Of a stretch of 63,745 nt of DNA, positions 52,733-62,077 are shown piece by piece. The stretch lies in assembly GCF_914484835.1 (NCBI RefSeq), contig NZ_CAJZAR010000047.1:8658-72402 (forward strand). Reading direction: 5' to 3'. The notes beneath the pieces were generated by a model. That model had not been told where the DNA came from. It ran no database searches and worked only from the letters and a program-made list of their open reading frames with translations. The position numbers and the translations under genes were made by a program. This DNA comes from Paraburkholderia tropica (GTDB lineage: Bacteria > Pseudomonadota > Gammaproteobacteria > Burkholderiales > Burkholderiaceae). The stretch's first letter is position 1. Every line of letters begins with the position of its first letter.

Positions 52733-54700
52733 TTACTCCTGTGTCTGCGCGAAAGCGGGCGCTGTCTTTGCGGTCGGCGCGCTTTGCGGCGCGGCGTGCC
52801 ACCAGCCGATCACCCAGTCCATCCACGGATATTGCTTCGGCACCTGTGCGGGCGGCGCGATGCGCCGGTTCCACGCAACGCGCGCGTGCGTGATGTGCCA
52901 CTCGGGCACCATGATGCGTTCGCCGCGCAGCACGCGATCGAGCGCGCGCGCCGCTGCAATCAAAGCGTGCTCGCTCTGCGCGTGCTGCACGTCGGCGATC
53001 AGCGCATCGACGGCGGGCGAACTCACGCCCGCGTAGTTTTCCGAACCGGGCGTGCGCGCGGCCTCGCTGCCGAAGCGCCGCGCGAGTTCGCCGCCGGGCA
53101 CGCTCGCGGCGCGATAGCCGAGCGTCGTCATGTCGAAGTCGAAATGCTTGAGCCGCTCGTTGATGACAGTCTGGTCCATGATGCGCAGGCGCGCGTCGAT
53201 GCCGAGCATGCGCAGATTGCGCACGATGACCATCAGAATGCGCTGCATGCCGGTGCCGTCGTCGAGCAGTTCGATCGTGAACGGCGTGCCCGATGCATCG
53301 CGCAGCGCGCCGTCGCGGTAATGCCAGCCCGCGCTTTCGAGCAGCGCCTCGGCGCGCGCGAGATTGTTGCGCAGGCCGTCCTTGCCCGTGGTTTGCGGCT
53401 GCGCCGGCACGTCGCCGAACACCTCGGGCGGCAGGCTCGCGCGCAGCGGTTCGAGCAGCGCGAGTTCGTCCGCGCCGGGCGTGCCGCGCGCGGCGAACTC
53501 GCTATCGTCGAAAAAGCCCTGGCTGCGCTCGTACTGGCCGAAAAACATGTTGCGGTTGATCCACTCGTAATCGAGCGCGAGCCCCACGGCTTCGCGCACG
53601 CGCGGGTCCTGGAATTTTTTGCGGCGCAGGTTGAAGAACAGGCCTTGCGCGTCGCTGATGCCTTGCTCGGCGAATTCCTGTTTGTGCAGCGTGCCCGCCG
53701 CGAAGCCGGGGCCGCTGTAATTGCGCGTCCATTGTTCGGCGCTGCCTTCGAACATCGCGTCGATGTCGCCGGCACGGAATGCCTGGAGCGGCGCGGAGTC
53801 GTCGCTATAGAGGCGAAAGCTGATGGTGTCGAAGTTGAACATGCCGCGCCGCACGGGCAGGTCCGCGCCCCAGTAATGCGGATCGCGCCGGTAGACGATC
53901 TCGCGGTTGCTCGCGCGCGAGTCGATCCGGTACGGGCCGCTCGCGATGGGCGGCACGGTCGCGAGTTGGTCGAAACTGCGTGTGCCGCCTGCGGGCGCGC
54001 GCGCCCAGTCGCGCGAGAACACGTAGAGGTCGCCTGCGTCGAGCACGGCGCGGCGCTGCGCCGAACGGAAGTCGAAGCGCACGGTCTGCGCGTCGAGCGC
54101 GCGCGCCGCGCGGATCAGCGCATAGCGGCCGCTGTAGAACGGCGACGTGGGCGCCTGGCTGAGGCAGTCGAACGACCAGACCACGTCGTCGGCGCTCACG
54201 GGCTTGCCGTTCGAAAAGCGCGCGGCGGGATTCAGATGGAACGTCGCGGAGAGACCGTCCGGCGCGATGGCGACGCGGTCGGCGAGCAGCGGATATTGCG
54301 TGCTCACGTCGTCGAGGCTGCGCTGCATCAGCGTCTCGAACAGCAGGGTCGGCGCGGCCGGCGCGGCGTTGCCGCGCAGCAGGAACGGATTGAGCGAGTC
54401 GTACGAGGTGACGACCGGCGTGGCGTCGATGTAGTTCGCGAGCCGCAGCGTGCCGCCGCGCGGCGGCGTGTCGTCGGCGTAAGGCAGGCGCGCGGGCACG
54501 CTGGCGGGGCGCGCGTCGTCGAACAGCGCGAGCGTGGTTTGCCAGTGCGGGGCGTCGGGCGCGCCGCGAGTTGTCGGGCTCGTCGGGCTCGCCGTGAGCG
54601 TCGCCGCGTGCGCGGACGCCGCGGCTTGCGCCAGCGCGATCGCGCACACGCCCGCCCACCGCCGCGCGCGCCGTTTTCCCGCATGTGCGAGCGCGATCAT
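52733..54700 (-). CDS. yejA: Periplasmic peptide-binding protein YejA
   Basis: A 655-residue extracellular solute-binding protein, family 5. A signal peptide ends near residue 32 (ASAHAAT). Typical motifs include TLMQRSLDDVSTQYPLLAD, FHLNPAARFSNGKPVSADDV (as pieces) and GTLHKQEFAEQGISDAQG. Length and operon place it with YejA, which captures oligopeptides and microcin-C-like peptides for YejBEF. It lies 73 bases after a siderophore-receptor gene on the same strand, so peptide-siderophore uptake is a possible joint role. Confidence 0.92.
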   Translation of the reverse strand: MIALAHAGKRRARRWAGVCAIALAQAAASAHAATLTASPTSPTTRGAPDAPHWQTTLALFDDARPASVPARLPYADDTPPRGGTLRLANYIDATPVVTSYDSLNPFLLRGNAAPAAPTLLFETLMQRSLDDVSTQYPLLADRVAIAPDGLSATFHLNPAARFSNGKPVSADDVVWSFDCLSQAPTSPFYSGRYALIRAARALDAQTVRFDFRSAQRRAVLDAGDLYVFSRDWARAPAGGTRSFDQLATVPPIASGPYRIDSRASNREIVYRRDPHYWGADLPVRRGMFNFDTISFRLYSDDSAPLQAFRAGDIDAMFEGSAEQWTRNYSGPGFAAGTLHKQEFAEQGISDAQGLFFNLRRKKFQDPRVREAVGLALDYEWINRNMFFGQYERSQGFFDDSEFAARGTPGADELALLEPLRASLPPEVFGDVPAQPQTTGKDGLRNNLARAEALLESAGWHYRDGALRDASGTPFTIELLDDGTGMQRILMVIVRNLRMLGIDARLRIMDQTVINERLKHFDFDMTTLGYRAASVPGGELARRFGSEAARTPGSENYAGVSSPAVDALIADVQHAQSEHALIAAARALDRVLRGERIMVPEWHITHARVAWNRRIAPPAQVPKQYPWMDWVIGWWHAAPQSAPTAKTAPAFAQTQE

Positions 54701-54773
54701 GACTGCGCCCGCTTCATGAGCGACGGCGTCGCGCGGCCCGCGTGCGCAATCGAGCGATTCGACACGGCCGCGC

Positions 54774-56957
54774 TCACAGGTCGAAGCGCGCGTTGAGCGC
54801 GACCGTGCGCGGGGCGCCGACGAACATATAGTCGCTCTGGAGGAAGCCCCAGTAATGGCGGTCGAAAATGTTGTCGACTTCGGCGCGCAGCGTCACGCCA
54901 TGACCGGCCACCGTCGTGCGATAGCTGAGCCCGGCGTTGAAGAGGGTGAAGCTGGGCAGCACGTAGTTGTTGTTCGCGTCGGCCATCATGCTGCCGTAGT
55001 AGTGCGCTTCGGCGTTCGCGGTGAGGCCCGTCACGCCCGGAATGCGGTCGCTGAGTTGCAGCGTGGCCTGCCAGCGCGGAATGCCCTCGATGCGCTTGCC
55101 GATCAGATCGGCCTCGGTCTCGCTATACGTGCCCGCTTCCCATGCGGTGCTGGCGGCCACGCGGAAACCCGCGGGCAGATCGACGTGACCGTCGAGTTCG
55201 AGACCGTTGATGCGCTCCTTGCCGTTCGAGACGTAGACGTTCTGCGCGTTGCCGTACTCCGCGCCGCGCTCGATGCGGAACAGCGCCGCCGACGCGCCCA
55301 CATGGCGGCCGTCGTACTTCACGCCCACTTCATATTGCTTGCTCTTGATCGGATCGAGCACCTGGTTCGCGTTCGCGTAGCCTTCGGCTGCCGTGCCGCC
55401 ATCTTCGAGTGCTTCCACGTAGCTCGCGTAGAACAGCAGGTCGCTGCGCGGACGGAACATCAGCGCGAGCGTCGGCGTGACCGGATTCTGCGTGTAGCTG
55501 ACCGGCGACGCGGACGGCGACGTCCACGACGTCTGGTGATAACTCGTGTAGCGAATGCCCGCGAGAATCGACCAGTATTTCAGGAAGCTCAGCGTATCGC
55601 TCGCGAAAATCGACTTCTGCTGCGAGTTGAAATTGTTGTACTGCTGGCTGTAATCGTAGGTGCCGTCCCACGTGTGCTGCGTGATCGTGTCGTAGAGATT
55701 GTTCGAGCCGATATCCGTATAGAGGTAGCTGGGCACGGTCTTTTTCGTGAGCCATTGCTGGGACACGCCCAGTACGACCTGATGATCGACCGGGCCGGTC
55801 GAGAACTTGCCTTCGAGCGTGGCCTGCACGACGTCGTAAATCGACGATCCGCGCGAACGGTTCAGATACGTGTTGAAGTCGCCTTGCTCGTTGAGCAGGT
55901 CGAGCCATTGGCCGGAGTAACTGCGCTCGTCCTTGCTATGGCTATAGTCGATGCTCGCCTTCCAGACCGGATCGATCTGCCAGTGCAGGCCGCTGCTCAC
56001 GAAGTACACGTTCGAATTGAAGAAGGTGTCGCCGTATGCGGAGAGATTCGTGCGGCCGCTCGGCGCGCGCGGCAGGCTCGTGCCCGTGTAGTCGCTGAGC
56101 ATGACGTCCTGAATGCCGCCGTCGACCTTGCGCGACTGATAGAGGCCGTCGAAAGTCCACGTGAGCGAGCGCGTGAGGCGCGCGTCGAGCGAAAGCGACT
56201 CCGAATTGCGCAGCACGTGCGAATCGTTATACGTTTCACCCTGTTCGTGCGTGATGTTGAAGCGATAGCCGAACATGCTGTCCGGCCCGAAGCGCCCGCC
56301 GGTGTCGATGTGCTGGCTGAATACCGAGTCGGAGCTATAGCCCACGTCTGCGCTGAACGTGAAGGTGTCGGTCGGCTTCTTCGTCACGAAATTGATGATG
56401 CCGCCTGGCGCGCCGAAGCCGTACATGAAGCCCGATGCGCCCTTGAGCAACTGGATCGACTCGAACGATTCGACCGGCAATTCGACGGTCGTCATATAGA
56501 AAGGCAGGCCGTTGATCTTGTAGCCGTTGTAGTCGTCGAGCGGAATGCCGCGCACGTTGATCGAATAGGCGTTGAACGAATAGGTGTCGCCGAGCGACAT
56601 CACCGCCGCGTCTTCCGCGAACACCTTGCCGAGCGATTTCACCTGGCGGTCTTCGAGTTCCTGCTGCGTGACCACGCGCGTCGAGAACGGCGTTTCCAGA
56701 TCGGAGCGCGTACCGAGCGCGCCGCTCGACACCTTCGGCGCCTGCTGGCGCGAGCCGTTGATCGTCACCGTGGCGAGGCTGTGGACCTTGTTGTCGGCGG
56801 CCTTGTTCGTGCCGGACGTGGCGTCGTTCGTCGTGTCGTTCGTGGCTTTTTGTGCGGTGCTGGCGGAGTCGTCGGCGTGAGCGAGGCTCGCGGTCAACGT
56901 CCCTGCGCCGATCAGCAAGGCCGGAATTACCCGCAAACGGAATATGCTTTTTCTCAT
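54774..56957 (-). CDS. TonB-dependent siderophore receptor
   Basis: A 727-residue outer-membrane receptor of the FhuE/FpvA type. The signal peptide ends near LAHADD. A Thr/Asn-rich linker (TNDTTNDATSGTN) precedes the plug domain (residues about 80-200, INVRGIPLDDYNGYKING and QLLKGASGFMYGFGAPGG). The barrel ends APRTVALNARFDL. No signalling domain precedes the plug. I see no strong Fur box just upstream. A TetR gene lies 90 bases upstream on the same strand and yejABEF follows, unlike the Fur-boxed receptor at 30199. Confidence 0.92.
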   Translation of the reverse strand: MRKSIFRLRVIPALLIGAGTLTASLAHADDSASTAQKATNDTTNDATSGTNKAADNKVHSLATVTINGSRQQAPKVSSGALGTRSDLETPFSTRVVTQQELEDRQVKSLGKVFAEDAAVMSLGDTYSFNAYSINVRGIPLDDYNGYKINGLPFYMTTVELPVESFESIQLLKGASGFMYGFGAPGGIINFVTKKPTDTFTFSADVGYSSDSVFSQHIDTGGRFGPDSMFGYRFNITHEQGETYNDSHVLRNSESLSLDARLTRSLTWTFDGLYQSRKVDGGIQDVMLSDYTGTSLPRAPSGRTNLSAYGDTFFNSNVYFVSSGLHWQIDPVWKASIDYSHSKDERSYSGQWLDLLNEQGDFNTYLNRSRGSSIYDVVQATLEGKFSTGPVDHQVVLGVSQQWLTKKTVPSYLYTDIGSNNLYDTITQHTWDGTYDYSQQYNNFNSQQKSIFASDTLSFLKYWSILAGIRYTSYHQTSWTSPSASPVSYTQNPVTPTLALMFRPRSDLLFYASYVEALEDGGTAAEGYANANQVLDPIKSKQYEVGVKYDGRHVGASAALFRIERGAEYGNAQNVYVSNGKERINGLELDGHVDLPAGFRVAASTAWEAGTYSETEADLIGKRIEGIPRWQATLQLSDRIPGVTGLTANAEAHYYGSMMADANNNYVLPSFTLFNAGLSYRTTVAGHGVTLRAEVDNIFDRHYWGFLQSDYMFVGAPRTVALNARFDL

Positions 56958-57047
56958 ACGTAGTAGTCCGATATATTTATATTGATTGCAGCCAGGCACG
57001 CCTTGGCGAGAAGGTCACATGCGACCGGGTATCAGGGAATCAGTGAA

Positions 57048-57686
57048 TCAGGCAGTCGGCGAAGGAGTGAGCGCGAGCGGGCCTTCGATATGCGCGCCGA
57101 GCATTTCGATGAAATGCTCGAAGGCCTGATCGGGAACCGACGCATCGCGCACGAACAGTTCTTGCAGGCACAGTCCGCGAATGAAACACGCAATCACGTA
57201 GCGCGTGAGCCACGGCGCGGGCGACTGGTCGATGCGTGTATTCGCGGGATGATGGCGCATGTCGTCGCCGATCGAATGCGTCAGCAACGCGGCGTTGAAG
57301 CGCTCGCGCAGATCGGCGTCGCTGCGCAGCGCGCCGTAGAACTCCTGCGTCATCGGAAACGTCTCGCGCATTTGCGCGCGCCAGACGCGCACTTCGTCGC
57401 GCACGCTGGCGCCCGGTTCGATGCGCTGTTCAAGCGTGTCGAGCTTGCCGCTGATCCACGCCACATACGCGGCCACCAGCAGTTCGTTCTTGTGCGGAAA
57501 GTGATGGAGCAGGGCTCCGCGCGAGAGGCCCGCACGCTGGCAGATTTCGCTGATCGACGTCTTCGCGAGACCGACTTCGGCGAGGCAGGCCAGCGTGGCG
57601 TTGATGAGCGCGACGCGCGCTGCCGTGCTGCGTTCGTGTTGGGTGCGCCTGACGCGTGGTGCGGTATTCGGAATGACGTTATTCAT
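57048..57686 (-). CDS. TetR-family transcriptional regulator
   Basis: A 212-residue TetR repressor with HTH at residues 28-68 (GLAKTSISEICQRAGLSRGA, then LLHHFPHKNELL). A helical ligand domain follows. ATG 57686 is preferred; an in-frame ATG 57743 is possible. It probably shares a transcript with the receptor gene. A 15-bp dyad at 57789-57803 in its upstream region is a candidate autoregulatory site. Confidence 0.88.
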   Translation of the reverse strand: MNNVIPNTAPRVRRTQHERSTAARVALINATLACLAEVGLAKTSISEICQRAGLSRGALLHHFPHKNELLVAAYVAWISGKLDTLEQRIEPGASVRDEVRVWRAQMRETFPMTQEFYGALRSDADLRERFNAALLTHSIGDDMRHHPANTRIDQSPAPWLTRYVIACFIRGLCLQELFVRDASVPDQAFEHFIEMLGAHIEGPLALTPSPTA

Positions 57687-57788
57687 GGTGCGGGGCGGGA
57701 CGGTCTCGCGGCGCGCGTTAAAGGATCGCTGCATCGCGGACATTCAAAAGGCGTTACAGCGAGATACAGTACGGTTGGTATGTTATTG

Positions 57789-57803
57789 ACCGTGCATCAC
57801 GGT
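57789..57803. promoter_or_regulatory. Dyad between TetR and LysR genes
   Basis: ACCGTG-CAT-CACGGT is a perfect 6-3-6 inverted repeat. It is 103 bases upstream of the TetR ATG and 98 bases upstream of the LysR ATG, so either could be its ligand. Confidence 0.5.
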
Positions 57804-57901
57804 GTCCAAGAAAATTCCCTCACATGCTTATCTGTTCGACAGGAACCGGCGTACGGTTTCGCACCGCGTAATCGCGTTAAGATCGTCGCCTGTCTGATTC
57901 G

Positions 57902-58861
57902 ATGCTTCATGCCATGTCTTCGTCGCGCTCCATTCCTCCACTACTGTCGCTGCGCGTCTTCGAGGCGGTCGCGCGGCATTTGAGTTTCACCGCAGCGGCC
58001 GAGGAGCTGCATGTCACGCAAAGCGCCGTGAGCCATCACATCAAGAAGCTCGAAGAGGATCTCGGGCGGCGGCTATTCGATCGGCGCGTGCGTTCGGTGA
58101 CGTTGACGAGCGACGGCCAGGCGTATTTCGAACACGTGCACGCCGCGTTCGATCTGCTACGGCGCGGCACGGACGCGATGCGCGCGCCGCGTCACGCGGC
58201 GGGCAGCTTGACGGTCGGTCTGCTGGCGTCGTTCGCGACGCGCTGGCTCGCGCCGCGTCTGCACGATTTTCACGCGGCGTTTCCCGATGTCGATCTGCGT
58301 TTGCGTCCCGATATCGCGCTCGCCGACTTTTCGCAAGGCGACGTCGACGTGGCGATTCGCTACGGACGCGGCACGTGGTCCGGCGTGCAAGCACGCAAAC
58401 TGATGTCCGAGCGTCTTTCGGTGGTGGGCGCGCCGCGTTTGCTCGCCGCGCATGGCCCGTTCGCGCGCGCCGACGACCTGCTGCGCCTGCCGATCCTGTT
58501 CTCGCACAGCAAGCAGCCGTTCGAATGGGATGCGTGGACGGCGCGCTTCGGCGTCGACCTCAGCGCCGCGCGCGGCGTGCATCTGCACGACTACAACATC
58601 GTGGTCGAAGCGGCGCTGGCCGGGCAGGGCGTGGCGATGGGGCGGCATCGGCTGATCGCGCCGCAGCTCGCCAGCGGCGCGCTCGTGCCCATGTTTCCTG
58701 CGATGACGCTCGACGATCCCGAGATCGGCTGGTGGCTCGTCACGCGGCCGGGCCCGCGCAGCGAAGCGGCCAGCGCGTTCTGCGACTGGCTGATCGCCGC
58801 GGCTGAAAACGACGATATCGGCGACGGCGACGGCGACGCCACGCGCGCATCGACGCATTAG
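57902..58861 (+). CDS. LysR-family regulator, GcvA-like
   Basis: A 319-residue LTTR. The N-terminus PPLLSLRVFEAVARHLSFTA (then AAEELHVTQSAVSHHIKKLE) is typical of the GcvA group. The effector domain starts near residue 100. The C-terminus is Asp/Gly-rich (ENDDIGDGDGDATRA). It lies upstream of and co-directional with the RidA and aminotransferase genes, which it may control. ATG 57902 or 57914 could be the start. Confidence 0.9.
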   Translation: MLHAMSSSRSIPPLLSLRVFEAVARHLSFTAAAEELHVTQSAVSHHIKKLEEDLGRRLFDRRVRSVTLTSDGQAYFEHVHAAFDLLRRGTDAMRAPRHAAGSLTVGLLASFATRWLAPRLHDFHAAFPDVDLRLRPDIALADFSQGDVDVAIRYGRGTWSGVQARKLMSERLSVVGAPRLLAAHGPFARADDLLRLPILFSHSKQPFEWDAWTARFGVDLSAARGVHLHDYNIVVEAALAGQGVAMGRHRLIAPQLASGALVPMFPAMTLDDPEIGWWLVTRPGPRSEAASAFCDWLIAAAENDDIGDGDGDATRASTH

Positions 58862-58981
58862 TTCCGCTCATGCACGGGCGGCAAGGATTGATTGGTCGCG
58901 GGCGAGGCGAATGGCTAGGATCGGTGCTCCCGAATCCAGAACCACGCATCACGAACCACGCATCGCGCAAGGAGCCTCGCC

Positions 58982-59488
58982 GTGAACACCGTCAACGCCT
59001 CGCTTGAATCCAGCACCGATTCCACGATTTCCGCCCGCGTCGCCGCGCTCGGCCTGACGCTCGAGCCGGCCGCCGCGCCCGCCGCCAATTACGTCTCGTT
59101 CGTGCAGGACGGCCATCTGCTCCACATTTCCGGGCAGATCGCGCGACGCGGCAATGCGGTGCCGTACACGGGCCAACTGGGCGCCGACGTCACCGAAGCC
59201 GATGGCATCGAAGCCGCGCGCCTGTGCGCGCTCGGCGTCGTCGCGCAGATCGCCGTCGCGACCGGCGACCGGCTCGACCGCGTCGCGCGCGTGGTCAAGC
59301 TCGGCGTGTTCGTGGCGAGCGCGCCGGGCTTCAGCCGCCAGAGCGTGGTGGCGAACGGCGCGTCCGATCTGATCGTCGAGATCTTCGGCGAGGCCGGACG
59401 GCACGCGCGCAGCGCCGTGGGCGTCGCGATGCTGCCGGCCGGCTCGGCCGTCGAAGTCGATGCCGTGGTCGCGCTGCGCGAACATTGA
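58982..59488 (+). CDS. RidA-family enamine/imine deaminase-like protein
   Basis: A 168-residue protein of the RidA/YjgF-like group with the longer form (VSFVQDGHLLHISGQIARRG, about 40-58; AVGVAMLPAGSAVEVDAVVA near the end). RidA proteins hydrolyse reactive 2-aminoacrylate-type intermediates made by PLP enzymes. The adjacent class V aminotransferase gives that role a partner. GTG 58982 follows AAGGAG. The aminotransferase begins 25 bases downstream. Confidence 0.85.
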   Translation: MNTVNASLESSTDSTISARVAALGLTLEPAAAPAANYVSFVQDGHLLHISGQIARRGNAVPYTGQLGADVTEADGIEAARLCALGVVAQIAVATGDRLDRVARVVKLGVFVASAPGFSRQSVVANGASDLIVEIFGEAGRHARSAVGVAMLPAGSAVEVDAVVALREH

Positions 59489-59513
59489 TCGCCGCCATCA
59501 CCGGGGAGGCCGC

Positions 59514-60707
59514 ATGACCCAAACACTGACCGATACCGACATCGACGCGCTGCGTGCCCAGACGCCCGGCACGCGCACGACGACGCATTTCAATCACGCG
59601 GGCGCGTCGCTGCCCTCGTCGGCGACGTTGAGCGCGATTCACGCGCAACTCGAACGCGAGGCGACGCGCGGGCCGATGGAAGCGGGCGTCGCCGCGAGCG
59701 CCATCACCGATGAAGCGCGCGCGCTCGCCGCCACGCTGTTCAACGCGCAGCCCGACGAAATCGCGCTGACCGGCGGCAATTCGCAGGGCTGGGGCGCGGC
59801 GTTCGCGGCGCTGGGCGGCTGGAACGCGGGCGATCGCCTCCTCGTCGGACGCCACGAATGGGGCGGCAATCTGGCCGCGATGCAACTCGCGGCGCAGCGC
59901 GCGGGCGCGACGATCGACGTGATTCCGTCGCGCGAGGACGGCACGCTCGATCCGGCGGCGCTGGCGTCGATGATCGACGAGCGTGTGCGGCTGATCGCGC
60001 TGACGTGGCTGCCCGCGAACGGCGGGCTCATCAATCCGGCCGAGGCCGTGGGCGCGATTGCGCGGCGCTTCGGCATTCCCTATTTCGTCGATGCCGCGCA
60101 GGCGGCCGGACAGGTGCCGATCGACGTGCGGACCATCGGCTGCGACGTGCTCAGCGCCGCGCCGCGCAAGGCGCTGCGCGCGCCGCGCGGCACCGGGCTG
60201 CTCTATGTGCGGCGCGAGTTTCTCGAACGCTTGACGCCCGCGTACGTGGATCGCTTTTCGGCGCCGCTCGATGCGCAGGGCGAGCCGCGTCTGCGCGACG
60301 ACGCGGGGCGTTTCGAGTCGGCGGAAACGTCGATGGCGCTACGCGCCGGACTCGCGAACGCGCTGCGCGAGGCGCTGGCGATTGGCGTGCCGGCGATTCG
60401 TCAGCGTATCGATCAGGTGGCGACGACGCTGCGGCAGCGCCTGGCGGAGATCGAATCGGTCGTGTTGCTCGATGACGGTGTCGAGCGCTCCGGGCTGGTG
60501 GCGTTCAATCTCGCGGGGCACGAGCCGCAAGCGGTGCAGGCGGCGCTGGCCGGGCGGGGGATTTCGATCGGATTGAGCGGCGTGCCTTATACGCCGCTCG
60601 ATATGCGGGCGCGCGGGCTCACGAGCGTCGCGCGGGCGTCGGTCAGCTATCTGACGACCGATGAGGAGATCGGGCGGTTGGTCGAGGCGATCATCGCGAT
60701 CGCGTAA
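59514..60707 (+). CDS. PLP-dependent class V aminotransferase
   Basis: A 397-residue fold-type I PLP enzyme (cysteine-desulfurase/isopenicillin-epimerase-like). FNHAGASLPS opens the fold. The PLP-anchoring Asp-x-Ala-Gln is VDAAQAAGQVPID and the Schiff-base Lys is in SAAPRKALRAPRGTG. The substrate is unknown; desulfurase, epimerase or aminotransferase activity is possible. It follows RidA. The HipA promoter palindrome overlaps the region directly after its stop. Confidence 0.88.
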   Translation: MTQTLTDTDIDALRAQTPGTRTTTHFNHAGASLPSSATLSAIHAQLEREATRGPMEAGVAASAITDEARALAATLFNAQPDEIALTGGNSQGWGAAFAALGGWNAGDRLLVGRHEWGGNLAAMQLAAQRAGATIDVIPSREDGTLDPAALASMIDERVRLIALTWLPANGGLINPAEAVGAIARRFGIPYFVDAAQAAGQVPIDVRTIGCDVLSAAPRKALRAPRGTGLLYVRREFLERLTPAYVDRFSAPLDAQGEPRLRDDAGRFESAETSMALRAGLANALREALAIGVPAIRQRIDQVATTLRQRLAEIESVVLLDDGVERSGLVAFNLAGHEPQAVQAALAGRGISIGLSGVPYTPLDMRARGLTSVARASVSYLTTDEEIGRLVEAIIAIA

Positions 60708-60708
60708 A

Positions 60709-60724
60709 GCTTCTTATAAGAAGC
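60709..60724. promoter_or_regulatory. Perfect 16-bp palindrome before hipA-like gene
   Basis: GCTTCTTATAAGAAGC is a perfect AT-rich inverted repeat that begins 2 bases after the aminotransferase stop and ends 59 bases before the toxin start. A HipB-like dimer downstream is the obvious candidate ligand. It has no U tract, so it is not a normal terminator. Confidence 0.65.
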
Positions 60725-60782
60725 ATTTAAGGCGCGCTTCACCTCTTTGTGCTACATTTATGAGGCATATAGGAGGTGAGCG

Positions 60783-62060
60783 GTGGAAAGCACCCTGCAG
60801 ATATTCCTGGACGACCGCTGGATCGACTGCGCCCAGGTCGAATTCCGCGATGGCCGGTGCCAGTGGGAATTCCAGGTCATGTACGCCGTCGAGCATACGC
60901 ACGACCCGCTGTCGCTCGTCGAACCCGTGGACACGGAATTCCGGTTCGGGCGTCAGCTTCCGGCGTTTCTGTACGACCTTGTGCCGCAGGGCGCCGGCCG
61001 GCGTTTCCTGCTGGGCGAGCTCAAGATGCAGGACGGCCCGGACGCGGACTTTCCGCTGCTCTGCGCGGGTGCGTTCAATCCGATCGGGCGCATCCGTGTC
61101 GCCGAGGCGGTCGATTACTTCGAGTCCCACGTGCGCCGGCACCCGGACGCGCGTGGCTTGCCGGGCATGTCGATCGACGACGTGGTGGAGCGCAGCGCGG
61201 ACTTCAAGGAGCGGATGTATCTGCACGGCATGCTCGGCACGGGCACGACGGGCGTGCAGGGCGCGGCGCCGAAATATCTGCTCACGCGCGACCAGAATGG
61301 CCTGCTGCACGGCGACGCGGTTCTGCCGGACGCGCAGGCGACCCAGCACCTGATCGCGAAGCTGCCGCGCGGCAACGCGCCCGCCGACATCAAGGTCCTG
61401 CACAACGAGGCGGCCTATATGCGGGTGGCCGCCGCGATCGGCATCCGCACTTATGAGCAGTTGCCCAGCCTGCACGGCGACGTGCTGCTGATTCCGCGCT
61501 TCGACCGGCGCGTGCGCAACGGGCGCGTCGAGCGGCTGCATCAGGAAAGCGTGGCCTCGTTGCTCGGCCTTAGCGGCTTCGATCAGCGCCCGGATCTTTT
61601 CGAGGTCGTCGCGGCCATCCGCAGGGTCGCGACCGATCCGGCGGCCGAAACGCTCGAATTCATCAAGCGCGACGTGCTCAACCTGGCCATGCGCAACACC
61701 GACAATCATGCGCGCAACACGGCGATGCAGCTTGTCGATGGCCGACAGCAGTTGACCCCGTTGTTCGATTTCGCGCCGATGTATCTCGACCCCGAACTGG
61801 TGCCGCGCACGCTCAGGTGGTATCGGCCGGATGCGACGCGAGTCGAACTGACGGAGTGGAGCGATGTGCTGGCTGCGCTGCCGGTTAGCGCGGATGAGCA
61901 ACGGTTGCTCGGAGAGGCGCTGGGCAGGTTTGCCTCGCAGATCGAACGCCTCCCGGACATCATGCTCGCACAGGGTGTCGATCACGACATCGTGCAGTTC
62001 CTGATTCCGTCCATTGATACGCAGGTCCGCCAACTCAAGGCCCTGCGTTCCGATTCCTGA
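60783..62060 (+). CDS. HipA-family serine/threonine kinase toxin
   Basis: A 425-residue HipA-like kinase. An N-terminal HipS/HipA-N subdomain covers residues 1-100. The Gly-rich loop GTTGVQGAAPK (154-164) differs from the common GAQPK by extra residues. The catalytic loop NTDNHARN gives D307 and N312, and the metal-binding Asp is D329 (LFDFAPMY). GTG 60783 has a strong AGGAGGT at 60771-60777. Known HipA kinases phosphorylate tRNA synthetases and arrest growth. The toxin lies before its HTH partner, the reverse of E. coli hipBA. Confidence 0.88.
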   Translation: MESTLQIFLDDRWIDCAQVEFRDGRCQWEFQVMYAVEHTHDPLSLVEPVDTEFRFGRQLPAFLYDLVPQGAGRRFLLGELKMQDGPDADFPLLCAGAFNPIGRIRVAEAVDYFESHVRRHPDARGLPGMSIDDVVERSADFKERMYLHGMLGTGTTGVQGAAPKYLLTRDQNGLLHGDAVLPDAQATQHLIAKLPRGNAPADIKVLHNEAAYMRVAAAIGIRTYEQLPSLHGDVLLIPRFDRRVRNGRVERLHQESVASLLGLSGFDQRPDLFEVVAAIRRVATDPAAETLEFIKRDVLNLAMRNTDNHARNTAMQLVDGRQQLTPLFDFAPMYLDPELVPRTLRWYRPDATRVELTEWSDVLAALPVSADEQRLLGEALGRFASQIERLPDIMLAQGVDHDIVQFLIPSIDTQVRQLKALRSDS

Positions 62061-62077
62061 TTCCTTAGAGATCCAGT

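Noticed and set aside
52724..54796. 690-residue plus-strand frame opposite yejA
   Set aside because: Antisense shadow; no domain, signal or ribosome site, and yejA fits the operon.
54855..56963. 702-residue plus-strand frame opposite the second receptor
   Set aside because: Shadow of the TonB-dependent receptor, which has full plug and barrel features.
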